Shown piece by piece: positions 41,237 to 49,987 of a stretch of DNA of 64,000 nucleotides. The stretch lies in assembly GCA_947458455.1 (NCBI GenBank), contig CANGYJ010000011.1, forward strand, positions 119,805 through 183,804. Direction: 5' to 3'. Under the pieces are notes generated by a model that was not told where the DNA came from, ran no database searches, and saw only the letters and a program-made list of their open reading frames with translations. Numbering within the stretch: the first letter of the stretch is position 1; every line of letters starts with the position of its first letter. This DNA comes from Verrucomicrobiaceae bacterium. GTDB lineage: Bacteria > Verrucomicrobiota > Verrucomicrobiia > Verrucomicrobiales > Verrucomicrobiaceae. Both the position numbers and the translations under genes were made by a program.

Positions 41237-41248
41237 GGCTATCCCAGC

Positions 41249-43087
41249 TCAATAGACCGCTTTGCGGTGAAAGAGGAAGCTTTCGAGAAGCAGCAAGGCG
41301 GCGAGAGCCCACAGCAGTTTTTGAGGCCAGGTGCTGAAGGATGCGGAGGTGATGATGGTGCGCTCGCGAAGGGCCGGCATGGCGGCGGTGTCGGTGGAGC
41401 GTTTCGGCAGATTCGTCTCGGTTTCTGAGGCGAGGATGCTGGTGCCGGTTTTGCCATCGGCGGTCTCCCAGGAGCCGATGTGAGTGAGGGAAAGCAGGCT
41501 GCTGGTGGTTTGCTCGGAGGTATCGGTGAACTGCAAACCATTCCAGGCATGCCAGTTCACGAGGCCAGAGGCAGGCACGAGCTCGCCGGTGTGCATGGGA
41601 CGCTGGCTGATGAGAGCTTCATTCGTTTCGGCGCACCAGTAGAGGGCATTGCCAAGCACCAGCGGGAAGGCTGGAAGCAGAGCGAGTTGCTCGGAAGTGG
41701 CAGGTGAAAAGGCGGTGACGACGAGGCGCTGCCCGGCGTGCTCACCGGCGGCTAGCACCGGCTCGGAGCCGGCGATCCAAAGTGGTTCGAGAGAGGCTGG
41801 CAAGGAGAGCACGGAGGTCTGCGTGAGAGCGACGCGGCTGCTGGCGGCGCGGAAGAGCACGGGATGATCCGGCAGCGCGCTGCGCAGGCGATCGTGTGGC
41901 AATCCATTGCCGGGAAGGGGCTTCACGCTGATGGGGCCGCTGCTGGTGCTGGGATTTAAAAGGATGGCGGGGCGGTCGGTGGGCCATGGTTTCGGCAGCC
42001 AATGCTCAAAGACATACACATCCGGCTTTTCCTTGAGTGGCCAGGCATCCGGCGTGGAGCGGTTCATCTCGATGCGGCGGGATTCGATGAGTGAGGCGAG
42101 GGCGATCTCGGTAAAAGGGTCTGGCTTATCCGTGATCCACGCAACGGACAGCGGTCGATTCCGTGGCAGCGGAGCGGTGAGGCCGTCATCCCAGCCGAAG
42201 GCATCGCCGGATGTTTTGAGTTGAAGCTCCAATCGTTGTCCACGGGCGGATTCGAGCGGCAGGATGAGCGTGGTGCTGGTGCCGGGAGCGAGTTCGATCT
42301 CACGAATCTGCACGGGACGACCGGCGAGGGTGACTTCGAGGGTGGAGGAGACTTTTTCGCGGTTGGCGGCGGAGGCGGAGATCTTGGCAAAGACCTCATG
42401 CTGACCGCCAGAAAGCGGGCTGGGGCGGATTTGAAAGCCGGTGATGCCCGCGTTCATCACTTCGGGCAATGCGCAGTCGATGAAGGCGATGTCGCCTTCT
42501 GCTTTCGTATCGCTGGCGAGCCAGATCTTGGCACCGGCATCGAGTTCGGCGAGTCGGCGAGCGGTGGCGAGAGCTTCGGCGGCATCTCCAGCGATGGGTT
42601 TCGGCTTTAACTCCTCAAGCTGGCGCAGGCACTCGCGGCGATTGCGGCTTCGCGAAAGCAGCACATCCGCTTTGGCATCGAAGGCAATCAAGGTGAGCAC
42701 CGCTTGATCGGGCAGGCTGCGCACGACCTGCTGCAAGGCGGCGACGGCTTCGGCGAGCCGCGATTTACCCGAGGCATCGGTGGCCGCCATGGAGGCAGAG
42801 CGGTCGATGACCAAAACGACGGCCTTCGGTGCATTCGCGCCCATTTCACCCGAAGGCCGGGCGAGAGCGAAAACGGCCAGCAGCAAGGCGAGAAGCGTCA
42901 GGACGAGGGCGAGCCATTTTTTGACGCGGCGCAGCCACGCCGACTCCTGATGCTCGCGGGCGAGTGATTTGAAAAACAGCAGCGTGGAGACCGGGAGACG
43001 CTTCGCATGCCGACGAAAGAGCCAGAGGGCGAGCGGGATGAGCGCCAGCCAGGCTAGATGCAGGAACTGGGGAGCGATGAAACGCAT
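41249..43087 (-). CDS. BatA-type membrane protein with von Willebrand A domain
   Basis: A 612-aa protein. The N-terminal BatA region has two membrane helices (LAWLALIPLALWLF; WLALVLTLLALLLAVFALA) with the internal RLPVSTLLFFKSLAREH. A VWA domain follows with an intact MIDAS start, VVLVIDRSASMAATDASGKS. The long middle part is periplasmic and a last hydrophobic helix is near the C-terminus (LLWALAALLLLESFLF). BatA usually clusters with MoxR and BatB/C/D; none is nearby, so this is a stand-alone member. It lies 3 nt after rsmB, so both probably share a transcript. Confidence 0.85.
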   Translation of the reverse strand: MRFIAPQFLHLAWLALIPLALWLFRRHAKRLPVSTLLFFKSLAREHQESAWLRRVKKWLALVLTLLALLLAVFALARPSGEMGANAPKAVVLVIDRSASMAATDASGKSRLAEAVAALQQVVRSLPDQAVLTLIAFDAKADVLLSRSRNRRECLRQLEELKPKPIAGDAAEALATARRLAELDAGAKIWLASDTKAEGDIAFIDCALPEVMNAGITGFQIRPSPLSGGQHEVFAKISASAANREKVSSTLEVTLAGRPVQIREIELAPGTSTTLILPLESARGQRLELQLKTSGDAFGWDDGLTAPLPRNRPLSVAWITDKPDPFTEIALASLIESRRIEMNRSTPDAWPLKEKPDVYVFEHWLPKPWPTDRPAILLNPSTSSGPISVKPLPGNGLPHDRLRSALPDHPVLFRAASSRVALTQTSVLSLPASLEPLWIAGSEPVLAAGEHAGQRLVVTAFSPATSEQLALLPAFPLVLGNALYWCAETNEALISQRPMHTGELVPASGLVNWHAWNGLQFTDTSEQTTSSLLSLTHIGSWETADGKTGTSILASETETNLPKRSTDTAAMPALRERTIITSASFSTWPQKLLWALAALLLLESFLFHRKAVY

Positions 43088-43090
43088 GGG

Positions 43091-44344
43091 CTAGGTTGAA
43101 CGACGCACAATCCGCGCCGCATAAGCGCCGTCGATGCCGGAATCCGGCGGGAAGCTGCTTTTCTCCGCATCGAGATGGAAATCGGGCAGGGATTCGAGCA
43201 CGCGGCGGACGAGCAGGCCATTCTCCTCGGGATCAATGCTGCACGTCGAATAAACGAGCGCTCCATCCGGCTTCAAAGCACGCAGGCCAATGCGCAGCAG
43301 ACGCTCTTGAGCGGCGGTTTGCTCGGCAAAACTGGCCTCTTCCAAACGCCAACGCACATCGACTCGGCGACGCATGACGCCGGTGTTGCTGCATGGCACA
43401 TCGAGCAGGATGCGGTCAAAACCTTCACCCACGAACTCGGGCAACGATTCGCGGCTCCAATCATGCAGCTCGATGTGCGTGTTGGTCACGCCGAGGCGTC
43501 GAAGGTTGTTGGCGAGGCGGCGGAGGCGGCCTTCGGAGACATCGCAGGCAATGATCTCGCCTTTGTTTTCCATGAGCTGGGCCATGAAGGCGGTTTTACC
43601 TCCCGGAGCGGCGCAGGCATCGAGCACTCGCATGCCCGCTTTGGGATCGAGCAAGCGCGGCGCGATGAGCGTGCTAGGGTCCTGAATGTACACTTTGCCT
43701 TCGGCCAGTTCAGCACGCGGAAGGTGTTCGTAGGCGGTGAAGTCCTCGGCTTCGGCGGCCATCTCGGGATGCAGGCGGTTGGCCCGGGCGAGCATGGGGG
43801 CGTGGGCTTGATTCCATTCGCACAAAGCGGTGGTCTTTGCCTCGCCGAAGGCGGCGAGCCAGCGCTGAACGAGCCACTTCGGATGCGAGGTGCGTGTTTC
43901 CAGCGGCAGAGAATCGGTGGAGGCAAGGAGCTGCTCGGCCTCGCGGCAGGCGCGGCGCAGGACGGCATTGATGAGGCCACGGGCGCGGCCGGTGGCGGCC
44001 ACGGTTTCATTCACGGCGGCATGCTCGGACACTTTGGACAGCAGGAGCTGGCTCACGCCGATGCGTAGGCCCCAGCGGCAGCGATGATCGAGGTGCTTGT
44101 CCTCGGTGAGCACATCGATCCAGTGATCGAGTAGAGACAGATTCCGTAGCGTGGTGAGCACGATCTCACGGAGGAAGGCGGCGTCAGGAGCGATCAAATC
44201 GCACTCGCGTTGAGCCTGATCGAGGATGTCCGAGGCATAGCGCTCGCCACCCGCCCACTCGCCGAGCACATCAATGGCCAGCCCGCGGACGCGGGAGACG
44301 GGTTTTTTCTTCGGGCGGGGATTCGACGGCGGTTGGGCAGGCAT
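43091..44344 (-). CDS. rsmB: 16S rRNA (cytosine-967-C5)-methyltransferase RsmB
   Basis: A 417-aa enzyme. An NusB-like RNA-binding N-terminus (about 20-145; [40 protein letters not shown]) is followed by a RsmB/Nop2-type methyltransferase domain. This carries SAM motif [17 protein letters not shown], motif [15 protein letters not shown] with its Cys, and catalytic Cys motif [12 protein letters not shown]. It uses SAM to make m5C967 in the small-subunit rRNA. Length fits the family. Confidence 0.94.
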   Translation of the reverse strand: MPAQPPSNPRPKKKPVSRVRGLAIDVLGEWAGGERYASDILDQAQRECDLIAPDAAFLREIVLTTLRNLSLLDHWIDVLTEDKHLDHRCRWGLRIGVSQLLLSKVSEHAAVNETVAATGRARGLINAVLRRACREAEQLLASTDSLPLETRTSHPKWLVQRWLAAFGEAKTTALCEWNQAHAPMLARANRLHPEMAAEAEDFTAYEHLPRAELAEGKVYIQDPSTLIAPRLLDPKAGMRVLDACAAPGGKTAFMAQLMENKGEIIACDVSEGRLRRLANNLRRLGVTNTHIELHDWSRESLPEFVGEGFDRILLDVPCSNTGVMRRRVDVRWRLEEASFAEQTAAQERLLRIGLRALKPDGALVYSTCSIDPEENGLLVRRVLESLPDFHLDAEKSSFPPDSGIDGAYAARIVRRST

Positions 44345-44442
44345 GGACGGCAGCCTTTAGGACGGCAGAGGGGCGAGCACAAGGAACCTTCGTGACGGAA
44401 CGCTGCAAGGCCCGGCGTGTCGGCTGCGTTCGTTCCGCCCTC

Positions 44443-45306
44443 ATGCACCGCCTTCTTCTCGCCACTTTCGTTTTGTCTGCCTCCCTCTTTGCCGCTCCGC
44501 AGGATGATCAATACGTCCTTGGACCCGATTCACAGGTCAAAGAAGGCGTGCCTCAGGGCAAGGTGACACAGATGCCCGCCTGGACGACCTCTAAAACCTA
44601 CCCCGGCACCACGCGGGACTGGTGGATCTATGTGCCGGCGCAATACAAAGCCGAGCAGCCAGCCAGTGTGATGGTTTTCTGCGATGGTGGCGGCTTTGTG
44701 AAGGCGGACGGCCAGTTCCGCGTGCCGGTGGTGTTTGATAATCTCATCGCGAAGGGCGAGATGCCGGTGACGATCGGCATCTTCATCAATCCAGGCGTGT
44801 TTCCCACCTCGAACCCGAAGGACAAGCCGCGCAGCAACCGCAGCTTTGAATACGATTCGCTCGGCGATCTGCATGCCCGCTTCCTCATTGAGGAAATCCT
44901 TCCCGAGGTCTCGAAGAGCTACAAACTCACCGCCGATCCCGAAGGCCGTGCCATTTGCGGCAACAGCAGCGGCGGCATTTGCGCCTTCACCGTGGCCTGG
45001 GAACGGCCGGATGCCTTTCGCAAGGTCGTGAGCCACATCGGCAGCTTCACGAACATTCGCGGCGGTCATGTCTATCCCGCTCTCATCCGCAAGGCGGAGA
45101 AGAAGCCGCTCAAAATCTTCCTCCAAGACGGCAAAAACGACCTCGACAACCAGTTCGGCAACTGGCCGCTGGCCAACCAGGACATGGCGGCGGCGCTGAA
45201 GTTTGCCGGTTATGACTACCAGTTCGTGCTCGGTGAAGGCACGCACAACGGCAAGCACGGCGGAGCTTTGCTACCGGAGACGCTGCAGTGGCTGTGGAAG
45301 AAGTGA
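44443..45306 (+). CDS. Secreted esterase of the EsteraseD/enterochelin-esterase family
   Basis: A 287-aa alpha/beta hydrolase with a signal peptide ([17 protein letters not shown]). The fold shows [21 protein letters not shown], an oxyanion region with CDGGGFV, the nucleophile elbow [19 protein letters not shown] (Ser in the SSGG context) and a late His ([20 protein letters not shown]). It probably cleaves ester links of plant or siderophore-type substrates. It is a single gene, followed 39 nt later by a toxin-antitoxin pair. Confidence 0.88.
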   Translation: MHRLLLATFVLSASLFAAPQDDQYVLGPDSQVKEGVPQGKVTQMPAWTTSKTYPGTTRDWWIYVPAQYKAEQPASVMVFCDGGGFVKADGQFRVPVVFDNLIAKGEMPVTIGIFINPGVFPTSNPKDKPRSNRSFEYDSLGDLHARFLIEEILPEVSKSYKLTADPEGRAICGNSSGGICAFTVAWERPDAFRKVVSHIGSFTNIRGGHVYPALIRKAEKKPLKIFLQDGKNDLDNQFGNWPLANQDMAAALKFAGYDYQFVLGEGTHNGKHGGALLPETLQWLWKK

Positions 45307-45345
45307 GCAGTTGAGCTTTGCCGCGTTTTTCATATTATCTTGCTC

Positions 45346-45543
45346 ATGAGCACTGTTCTTGAAATCGAAAAAGCCATCGAGTCCTTGCCCCGGCAGGAGC
45401 TTTGGAAGCTCATCCAGTGGGTGGAGCAGAAGCGTGACGAGGTGGAAGATGCCTATGACATTGCCTGCGCGGAGGCCTCGCTCGCAGAAGGCGGGCCGAA
45501 CATTTCCTGGGAGGAAGTAAAAGCTGAGATGGGCTGGAAATAA
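45346..45543 (+). CDS. Antitoxin of a RelE/ParE-type module
   Basis: A 65-aa acidic protein (MSTVLEIEKAIESLPRQEL; WKLIQWVEQKRDEVEDAYD). The length, helical composition and 1-nt overlap with the toxin start (TAATG) are typical for antitoxins that pair with RelE/ParE toxins and autoregulate their operon. The start ATG was preferred over a TTG two codons upstream. Confidence 0.8.
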   Translation: MSTVLEIEKAIESLPRQELWKLIQWVEQKRDEVEDAYDIACAEASLAEGGPNISWEEVKAEMGWK

Positions 45544-45800
45544 TGAGTTACAGCCTCGAGTTCAGACCCTCAGCACTCAAGGCGCTCAGAAAGCTGCCGA
45601 GGCATGTCAGCGACCAGCTTCATGAGACATTCGAGAAGCTGAAGCAAAACCCGAGGCCTCCAGGCAGCTTGAAGATGAAGGGCGCAGACGGCTTCTGGCG
45701 GGTAAGATCGGGAGACTACCGGGTGATTTACGATATTCGGGACTCATGCCTCATCGTCCTGATCGTCGATGTGGGACATCGCAGCAGCATTTATAACTAA
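45543..45800 (+). CDS. RelE/ParE-family toxin
   Basis: An 85-aa basic protein with the RelE fold landmarks: MSYSLEFRPSALKALRKLP, LKMKGADGFWRVRSGDYRVI and CLIVLIVDVGHRSSIY. RelE-type toxins cut mRNA at the ribosome, ParE relatives inhibit gyrase; the FWRVRSGDYRVIY pattern favours the RelE side. It is linked by a 1-nt overlap to its antitoxin and followed after 6 nt by a SMP-30-type gene. Confidence 0.88.
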   Translation: MSYSLEFRPSALKALRKLPRHVSDQLHETFEKLKQNPRPPGSLKMKGADGFWRVRSGDYRVIYDIRDSCLIVLIVDVGHRSSIYN

Positions 45801-45806
45801 CCAACC

Positions 45807-46682
45807 ATGAAACGCACACTCCTCGCTCTCTCCCTGCTCTCCAGCTTTCTCGCCGCCCAGGACACCTCCCTTCACGAATACCTCAGTGATGACCAGCCAT
45901 GGAAGGAGGTCGCCAGTGGGTTTGCGTTCACGGACGGGCTTTGCTGCGATGCGGCGGGGAATCTCTTTTTCACCGATGTGAAGGGCGGCAAGGGCATCTA
46001 TAAATTCGACATCGCCACGGGCAAAACGGACCTCTTCCTCGACAACCTTCCCGGCATCAGCGGGCTGCAAATCGGGACTGACGGACGCTTTTACGCCTGC
46101 CACAACAAGGAGCAGCGCATCATCGCCATCACGATGAAAGGCGAGGTGGAGGTGCTCCTCACCGGCGTGAAGTGCAATGACCTCGTCGTCAGCAAGGCGG
46201 GCCATCTTTACTTCACGGAGACGCCCACGCTGAGCGTTCATCTCATCACGAAAGACAAAAAGCACCTCGTGGCGGATGCCGGTCATGTGCAGAAGCCGAA
46301 CGGCATCACCATCTCCCCGGATGAACGTACGCTGGTAGTCTCCGAGCATGGCGGGAAGCATGTGTGGACGTGGCGCATCGAAGATGACGGCACATTGAGC
46401 GGCGGCGCACCTTTCATGACGATGTGGCTGCCCGTGGGCAAAGAAACCGCCAGCGGCGATGGGGCCACGACGGAATCCAAAGGCCGCTTTTTCGTCACCA
46501 CAGAGCTTGGCGTGCAGATCTTTGATCAGGCGGGAAGACTTGCTGGCATCATCGCCAAGCCCACGCCGGAATCGAAGGTGGTGAGCGTCGAGTTTGCCGG
46601 GAAAGACCATTCGACACTCTTCATCGCAGCGGGTGACAAGATCTTCGCTCGCCAGCTCAAGGTCACCGGTTACTTCCGCTGA
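45807..46682 (+). CDS. Secreted SMP-30/gluconolactonase-type beta-propeller
   Basis: A 291-aa exported protein with a signal peptide (MKRTLLALSLLSSFLAA). Repeated propeller blades are visible: GFAFTDGLCCDAAGNLFFTD, LPGISGLQIGTDGRFYACHN, LVVSKAGHLYFTETPT and PNGITISPDERTLVVSEHG. The acidic residues in these turns fit the metal site of lactonases. Sugar-lactone hydrolysis is the family role; substrate unknown. It is followed 2 nt later by the DUF218 gene. Confidence 0.88.
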   Translation: MKRTLLALSLLSSFLAAQDTSLHEYLSDDQPWKEVASGFAFTDGLCCDAAGNLFFTDVKGGKGIYKFDIATGKTDLFLDNLPGISGLQIGTDGRFYACHNKEQRIIAITMKGEVEVLLTGVKCNDLVVSKAGHLYFTETPTLSVHLITKDKKHLVADAGHVQKPNGITISPDERTLVVSEHGGKHVWTWRIEDDGTLSGGAPFMTMWLPVGKETASGDGATTESKGRFFVTTELGVQIFDQAGRLAGIIAKPTPESKVVSVEFAGKDHSTLFIAAGDKIFARQLKVTGYFR

Positions 46683-46684
46683 GC

Positions 46685-47449
46685 GTGAAAGCCGTTTTTG
46701 ACTTCTTGGAGCCGCAAGGACTCGTTTTCGTGGGCCTGCTGGTGATGGTTGTGAGTCTAGTAAGGCAGCGGCGGAAGGTGCTGGCATGCCTGGCGGGCTT
46801 TATGTGGCTCGTCACTGCTTTGGTGACCTGCACGCCGTTCGCGAGCTGGCTCATCTCCACGCTCGAACGACCGTGGGAGCCGGTGAAACTGGATTCGATG
46901 GAGGTTTGCGATGCCGTCGTGTGTCTCGGCGGCGGCTTGGAGCCTTCTCGGGTCGAACCGACGGGCCTGCGCACGAAGGGCGGCGCGGATCGTTTGTTTT
47001 GTGCCCTCGAAATGACGCGTCAAGGCAAGGCCAAAGCACTCGTGCTCGGCGGCGGCGGGTTTCGTTTTCATAACGAGCATGGCTCGGAGGCCGACGCCGG
47101 TGTGGGCTGGATAACCGAATGGAAACTCACGGATGTGCCTTTGCACAGCCTCGGCATTTGCAGCGACACTCACGATGAAGCGCTCAAAACGGCCACTTTG
47201 GTCGCGAAGCAGGGCTGGAAGCGCATCGCTCTCGTGACCTCCGCGTATCACATGACGCGGTCCAAGGCCACGTTTGAGAAGGCGGGCATTCAGGTGGTGC
47301 CGGTGCCGTGCAATTATGTGAGCCAGCAGATGCGGCAGGAGAAGCCTTACTGGTTCAAAACGCCCGATGTGACCGGCTACGGCTATGCCGAGGCCTGGAT
47401 GCACGAGATCGCTGGCATGTGGGTGTATGGCTGGCGTGGCTGGTTGTGA
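46685..47449 (+). CDS. YdcF/ElyC-type DUF218 membrane protein
   Basis: A 254-aa protein starting at GTG just after the preceding stop. Two N-terminal helices (LVFVGLLVMVVSLV; VLACLAGFMWLVTALVTC) precede the DUF218 domain with AVVCLGGGLEPSRVEPTGLR, KAKALVLGGGGFRF, SDTHDEALKTATLVAKQGW and RIALVTSAYHMTRSKATFE. In E. coli, ElyC of this family affects envelope polymer assembly. A role in cell-wall precursor balance is inferred. Confidence 0.88.
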   Translation: MKAVFDFLEPQGLVFVGLLVMVVSLVRQRRKVLACLAGFMWLVTALVTCTPFASWLISTLERPWEPVKLDSMEVCDAVVCLGGGLEPSRVEPTGLRTKGGADRLFCALEMTRQGKAKALVLGGGGFRFHNEHGSEADAGVGWITEWKLTDVPLHSLGICSDTHDEALKTATLVAKQGWKRIALVTSAYHMTRSKATFEKAGIQVVPVPCNYVSQQMRQEKPYWFKTPDVTGYGYAEAWMHEIAGMWVYGWRGWL

Positions 47450-47498
47450 CGGAAAACGGGATGGCAAAGCCGCCGGAGGCCGTTATGATCGCCACGCC

Positions 47499-48041
47499 AT
47501 GCCTATCGACGACTCTTCCTCCACGCCGACCAATGCTGAAACGCTGCTCTGGAGCGGCCACACCTCCCAGTGGGTGCATTTTTGGTTTTACCTCCTCTGC
47601 GTGATCCTCGCCGCAGCCATCGCCGTGGGTGCTACGGTGCTCGCCCTGCCCACCGGCGGTCTCACCTATCTGGCGCTCATCATTCCCGTCATCCTCTGGA
47701 TGGTGCGCTGGTGGGTGACGAAATGCACGACGTATGAACTCACTTCGCAGCGCCTGCGCATCCGCAGTGGTGTGCTGAACCGGCGTGTGGATGAGCTGGA
47801 GCTCTACCGTGTCAAAGACTACGCCATGGAGCAGCCCTTGATGCTGCGCCTCGTCGGTTTGGGCAATTTGACGCTTATCACTTCCGACGCCACGAACCCG
47901 CAGGTGGCCATGAAAGCCATCGCCGATGTGGAAAACGTTCGCGAGAAGCTCCGGGGTGCCGTTCAAAGCGAACGCGACCGCAAACGTGTTCGTGAACTCG
48001 ATGTGGATAGCCATGACGACGGCGCTGCCACGCTGAGTTAG
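47499..48041 (+). CDS. Bacterial PH-domain (bPH2) membrane protein
   Basis: A 180-aa protein with two hydrophobic helices (FWFYLLCVILAAAIAVGAT; LTYLALIIPVILWMVRWW). The bPH2/DUF304 domain shows TTYELTSQRLRIRSGVLNRR, VDELELYRVKDYAMEQPL and LGNLTLITSDATNP. The C-terminus is highly charged (SERDRKRVRELDVDSHDD). Members are membrane-attached and of unknown precise role. The start MPIDDSS is chosen since upstream codons belong to the previous gene in another frame. Confidence 0.88.
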   Translation: MPIDDSSSTPTNAETLLWSGHTSQWVHFWFYLLCVILAAAIAVGATVLALPTGGLTYLALIIPVILWMVRWWVTKCTTYELTSQRLRIRSGVLNRRVDELELYRVKDYAMEQPLMLRLVGLGNLTLITSDATNPQVAMKAIADVENVREKLRGAVQSERDRKRVRELDVDSHDDGAATLS

Positions 48042-48128
48042 GCCACAGGGCAAAAAGCGTCCAAAAAGCGTTTGAAAGCAGGGGGGCGGGCACTAGTATC
48101 CGCGCCCTTCACCTCCTTCACACTTCCA

Positions 48129-48365
48129 ATGGCTGACGCTGCAAATAAATACTCCCACAACATCTCCGGCGCTTACTACGTCGATGACCAATGCATCGAC
48201 TGCGATCTTTGCCGGGAGACGGCTCCGGCCAATTTCAAACGTGAAGAAGACGGTGGGCATTCCTTTGTGTTCAAGCAGCCGGAGAGCGATGACGAGCGTG
48301 CTCTTTGCGAGGAGGCTCTTACGGGCTGCCCCGTGGAGGCGATCGGCCGCGATGGCGAAGAGTAA
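48129..48365 (+). CDS. Single [4Fe-4S] ferredoxin
   Basis: A 78-aa ferredoxin with cluster ligands C22-x2-C25-x2-C28 (DDQCIDCDLCRETAP) and C67 followed by Pro (EEALTGCPVEAIG); C60 is an extra Cys common in this type. The protein is acidic, as expected for an electron carrier. A terminator follows directly. The partner enzymes are not evident from the neighbourhood. Confidence 0.92.
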   Translation: MADAANKYSHNISGAYYVDDQCIDCDLCRETAPANFKREEDGGHSFVFKQPESDDERALCEEALTGCPVEAIGRDGEE

Positions 48366-48387
48366 TCTTCACTCGACAGACTTTGGT

Positions 48388-48424
48388 AAAAGCCCCCTCC
48401 GAATGGCGGGGGCTTTTCATTTTT
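48388..48424 (+). terminator. Rho-independent terminator after the ferredoxin gene
   Basis: Stem AAAAGCCCCC / GGGGGCTTTT with a 10-nt loop, followed by CATTTTTATT, 22 nt past the ferredoxin stop. The stem is nearly symmetrical and could also work on the other strand. Confidence 0.9.
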
Positions 48425-48467
48425 ATTGAAGATCGAAGGGCGTTCCGCTCTGATATGCTCTCCTCGT

Positions 48468-49313
48468 ATGAAACGCCTTCTCACCGCCTTCTCTCTACTC
48501 GTCTCGTTTGCCGCCACGGCAGCTGATGCCCCTAAAAATGCCGCCGGACTCCAGCTCTACAGCCTGCGCAGTCAGTTCACCCTTCGCGGCGTGCCGTGGA
48601 CGCTCGATCGTGTGAAGGAAATGGGCATCAAGGAGGTGGAGCTAGCTGGCACTTACAATTTGAGCGCCGCCGAATTCAAAGCCGAGCTCGATCAGCGTGG
48701 GCTCATCCCTGTGAGCAGCCATTTCCCCTATGCTCGATATAAAAACGACCTCGACAATGTGGTGAAGGAAGCCAAGACGCTCGGCTTGAAATTCGCTGGC
48801 TGTGCTTGGATTGATCACAAGGATGCCTTTGATGAGGCGGAGTGCCGTGATGCCATCGCCACCTTCAATCGAGCCGGTGAGGCGCTGGCAAGGGAAGGCA
48901 TCACCATGTTTTACCACCTGCACGGCTTTGAGTTCGAAAAGCATGGTGAGGGCACGCTGGCGGATCTTTTCCTCGCTGAGACGAAGCCGGAGTTTGTCTC
49001 CGTGCAGATGGATGTGCTGTGGATCGTCTTTCCGGGGCAAGATCCCGTGCAGCTCTTGGAGAAATATGCCGGTCGCTGGAAGCTGATGCACCTCAAAGAC
49101 CTCAAAAAAGGCATCGCCACCGGTTCGCTTAGCGGGAAAACGGATGTGGCCAATGATGTGCCGCTTGGCACCGGCCAGATGAACTGGTCTGCCATCTTCA
49201 CCGCCGCGAGGAAGAATGGCGTGCAGCACTATTTCATCGAGGACGAATCTCCCACCTCAATGGAGCAGATCCCGCAGAGCCTTACCTTTCTGCGTGGCAA
49301 CGGTTTTGAGTGA
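48468..49313 (+). CDS. Secreted sugar phosphate isomerase/epimerase (xylose-isomerase-like TIM barrel)
   Basis: A 281-aa protein with a signal peptide (MKRLLTAFSLLVSFAATA). The AP-endonuclease-2 barrel shows AAGLQLYSLRSQFTLRGVPW, MGIKEVELAG, FYHLHGFEFEKHGEGTLAD, VSVQMDVLWIVF and WKLMHLKDLKKG. The Glu and His residues in these strands are those used for metal binding in the family. Members of this exported subgroup are frequent in PVC bacteria and act on unknown sugars. The stop overlaps the next start (TGATG). Confidence 0.9.
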   Translation: MKRLLTAFSLLVSFAATAADAPKNAAGLQLYSLRSQFTLRGVPWTLDRVKEMGIKEVELAGTYNLSAAEFKAELDQRGLIPVSSHFPYARYKNDLDNVVKEAKTLGLKFAGCAWIDHKDAFDEAECRDAIATFNRAGEALAREGITMFYHLHGFEFEKHGEGTLADLFLAETKPEFVSVQMDVLWIVFPGQDPVQLLEKYAGRWKLMHLKDLKKGIATGSLSGKTDVANDVPLGTGQMNWSAIFTAARKNGVQHYFIEDESPTSMEQIPQSLTFLRGNGFE

Positions 49314-49924
49314 TGGCCGAAGCTTCCACCAGGCCCTTCAAGCTGCCAGAGACCCTGCCCGTGATGGTGCTGGAGCGTCTTTACCCGCTGCCGGGAGGCA
49401 TTCAGCCGCTCTTCATCTTTGAAGAACGCTACCGCCACATGCTGGAGCATGCGCTGAGCACGGATCGTCTCTTCGCCATCGGGGATCGTCGTCGTGATGG
49501 CAGTCTGCGGCCTATCGTGACGGCTGGACTGATCATCAGTGCCGTGCGGGCGGCTGATGGCACCTCGCAGCTCGTGCTGCAGGGCATTCACCGCATGCGC
49601 ATCACGGGCTGGCAGCAGGAGGAGCCCTTTCTCATCGCCACGGTAGAGCCTTTTGAAACGGACCCCGGACCGGCTGAAAAGGTCCATGAGCTCAGCCAAG
49701 AGGTGGAGGCCATTTTGGAGCAGTTCACCCTGCCTGAGATCGCCGGGAATCTCATCTTGCTGCGCCAGCTTTTGAGACAGCGGAATGATCCCTCCTTCAC
49801 CTGTGATCTGGTGGCCTCGCTGGCCCTGCGACGTCCGGCTATCTCCCGCGCCTTGCTGGAGGAACGCCGCCTTTTGAAGCGGCTGGAGATTCTGATTCGT
49901 GAATTGAAGCGCGTCACGGACTGA
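49313..49924 (+). CDS. LON-domain (Lon N-terminal substrate-binding) protein
   Basis: A 203-aa protein formed mostly by the Lon N-terminal/PUA-like domain: LPVMVLERLYPLPGGIQPLF, IFEERYRHMLEHALSTDRLF, VTAGLIISAVRA and ITGWQQEEPFLIATVEPFE. The protease and ATPase parts of Lon are absent, as usual for this stand-alone family. A helical C-terminus follows (LEERRLLKRLEILIRELKRV). The function is unclear; substrate recognition for proteolysis is a guess from the domain. It overlaps the upstream stop by one nucleotide. Confidence 0.88.
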   Translation: MAEASTRPFKLPETLPVMVLERLYPLPGGIQPLFIFEERYRHMLEHALSTDRLFAIGDRRRDGSLRPIVTAGLIISAVRAADGTSQLVLQGIHRMRITGWQQEEPFLIATVEPFETDPGPAEKVHELSQEVEAILEQFTLPEIAGNLILLRQLLRQRNDPSFTCDLVASLALRRPAISRALLEERRLLKRLEILIRELKRVTD

Positions 49925-49987
49925 GTTCGGCGATGGATTTTTGATGGCGAGCCGTATGTCATTGTCCTTCCAAGTCTCATTCACACC

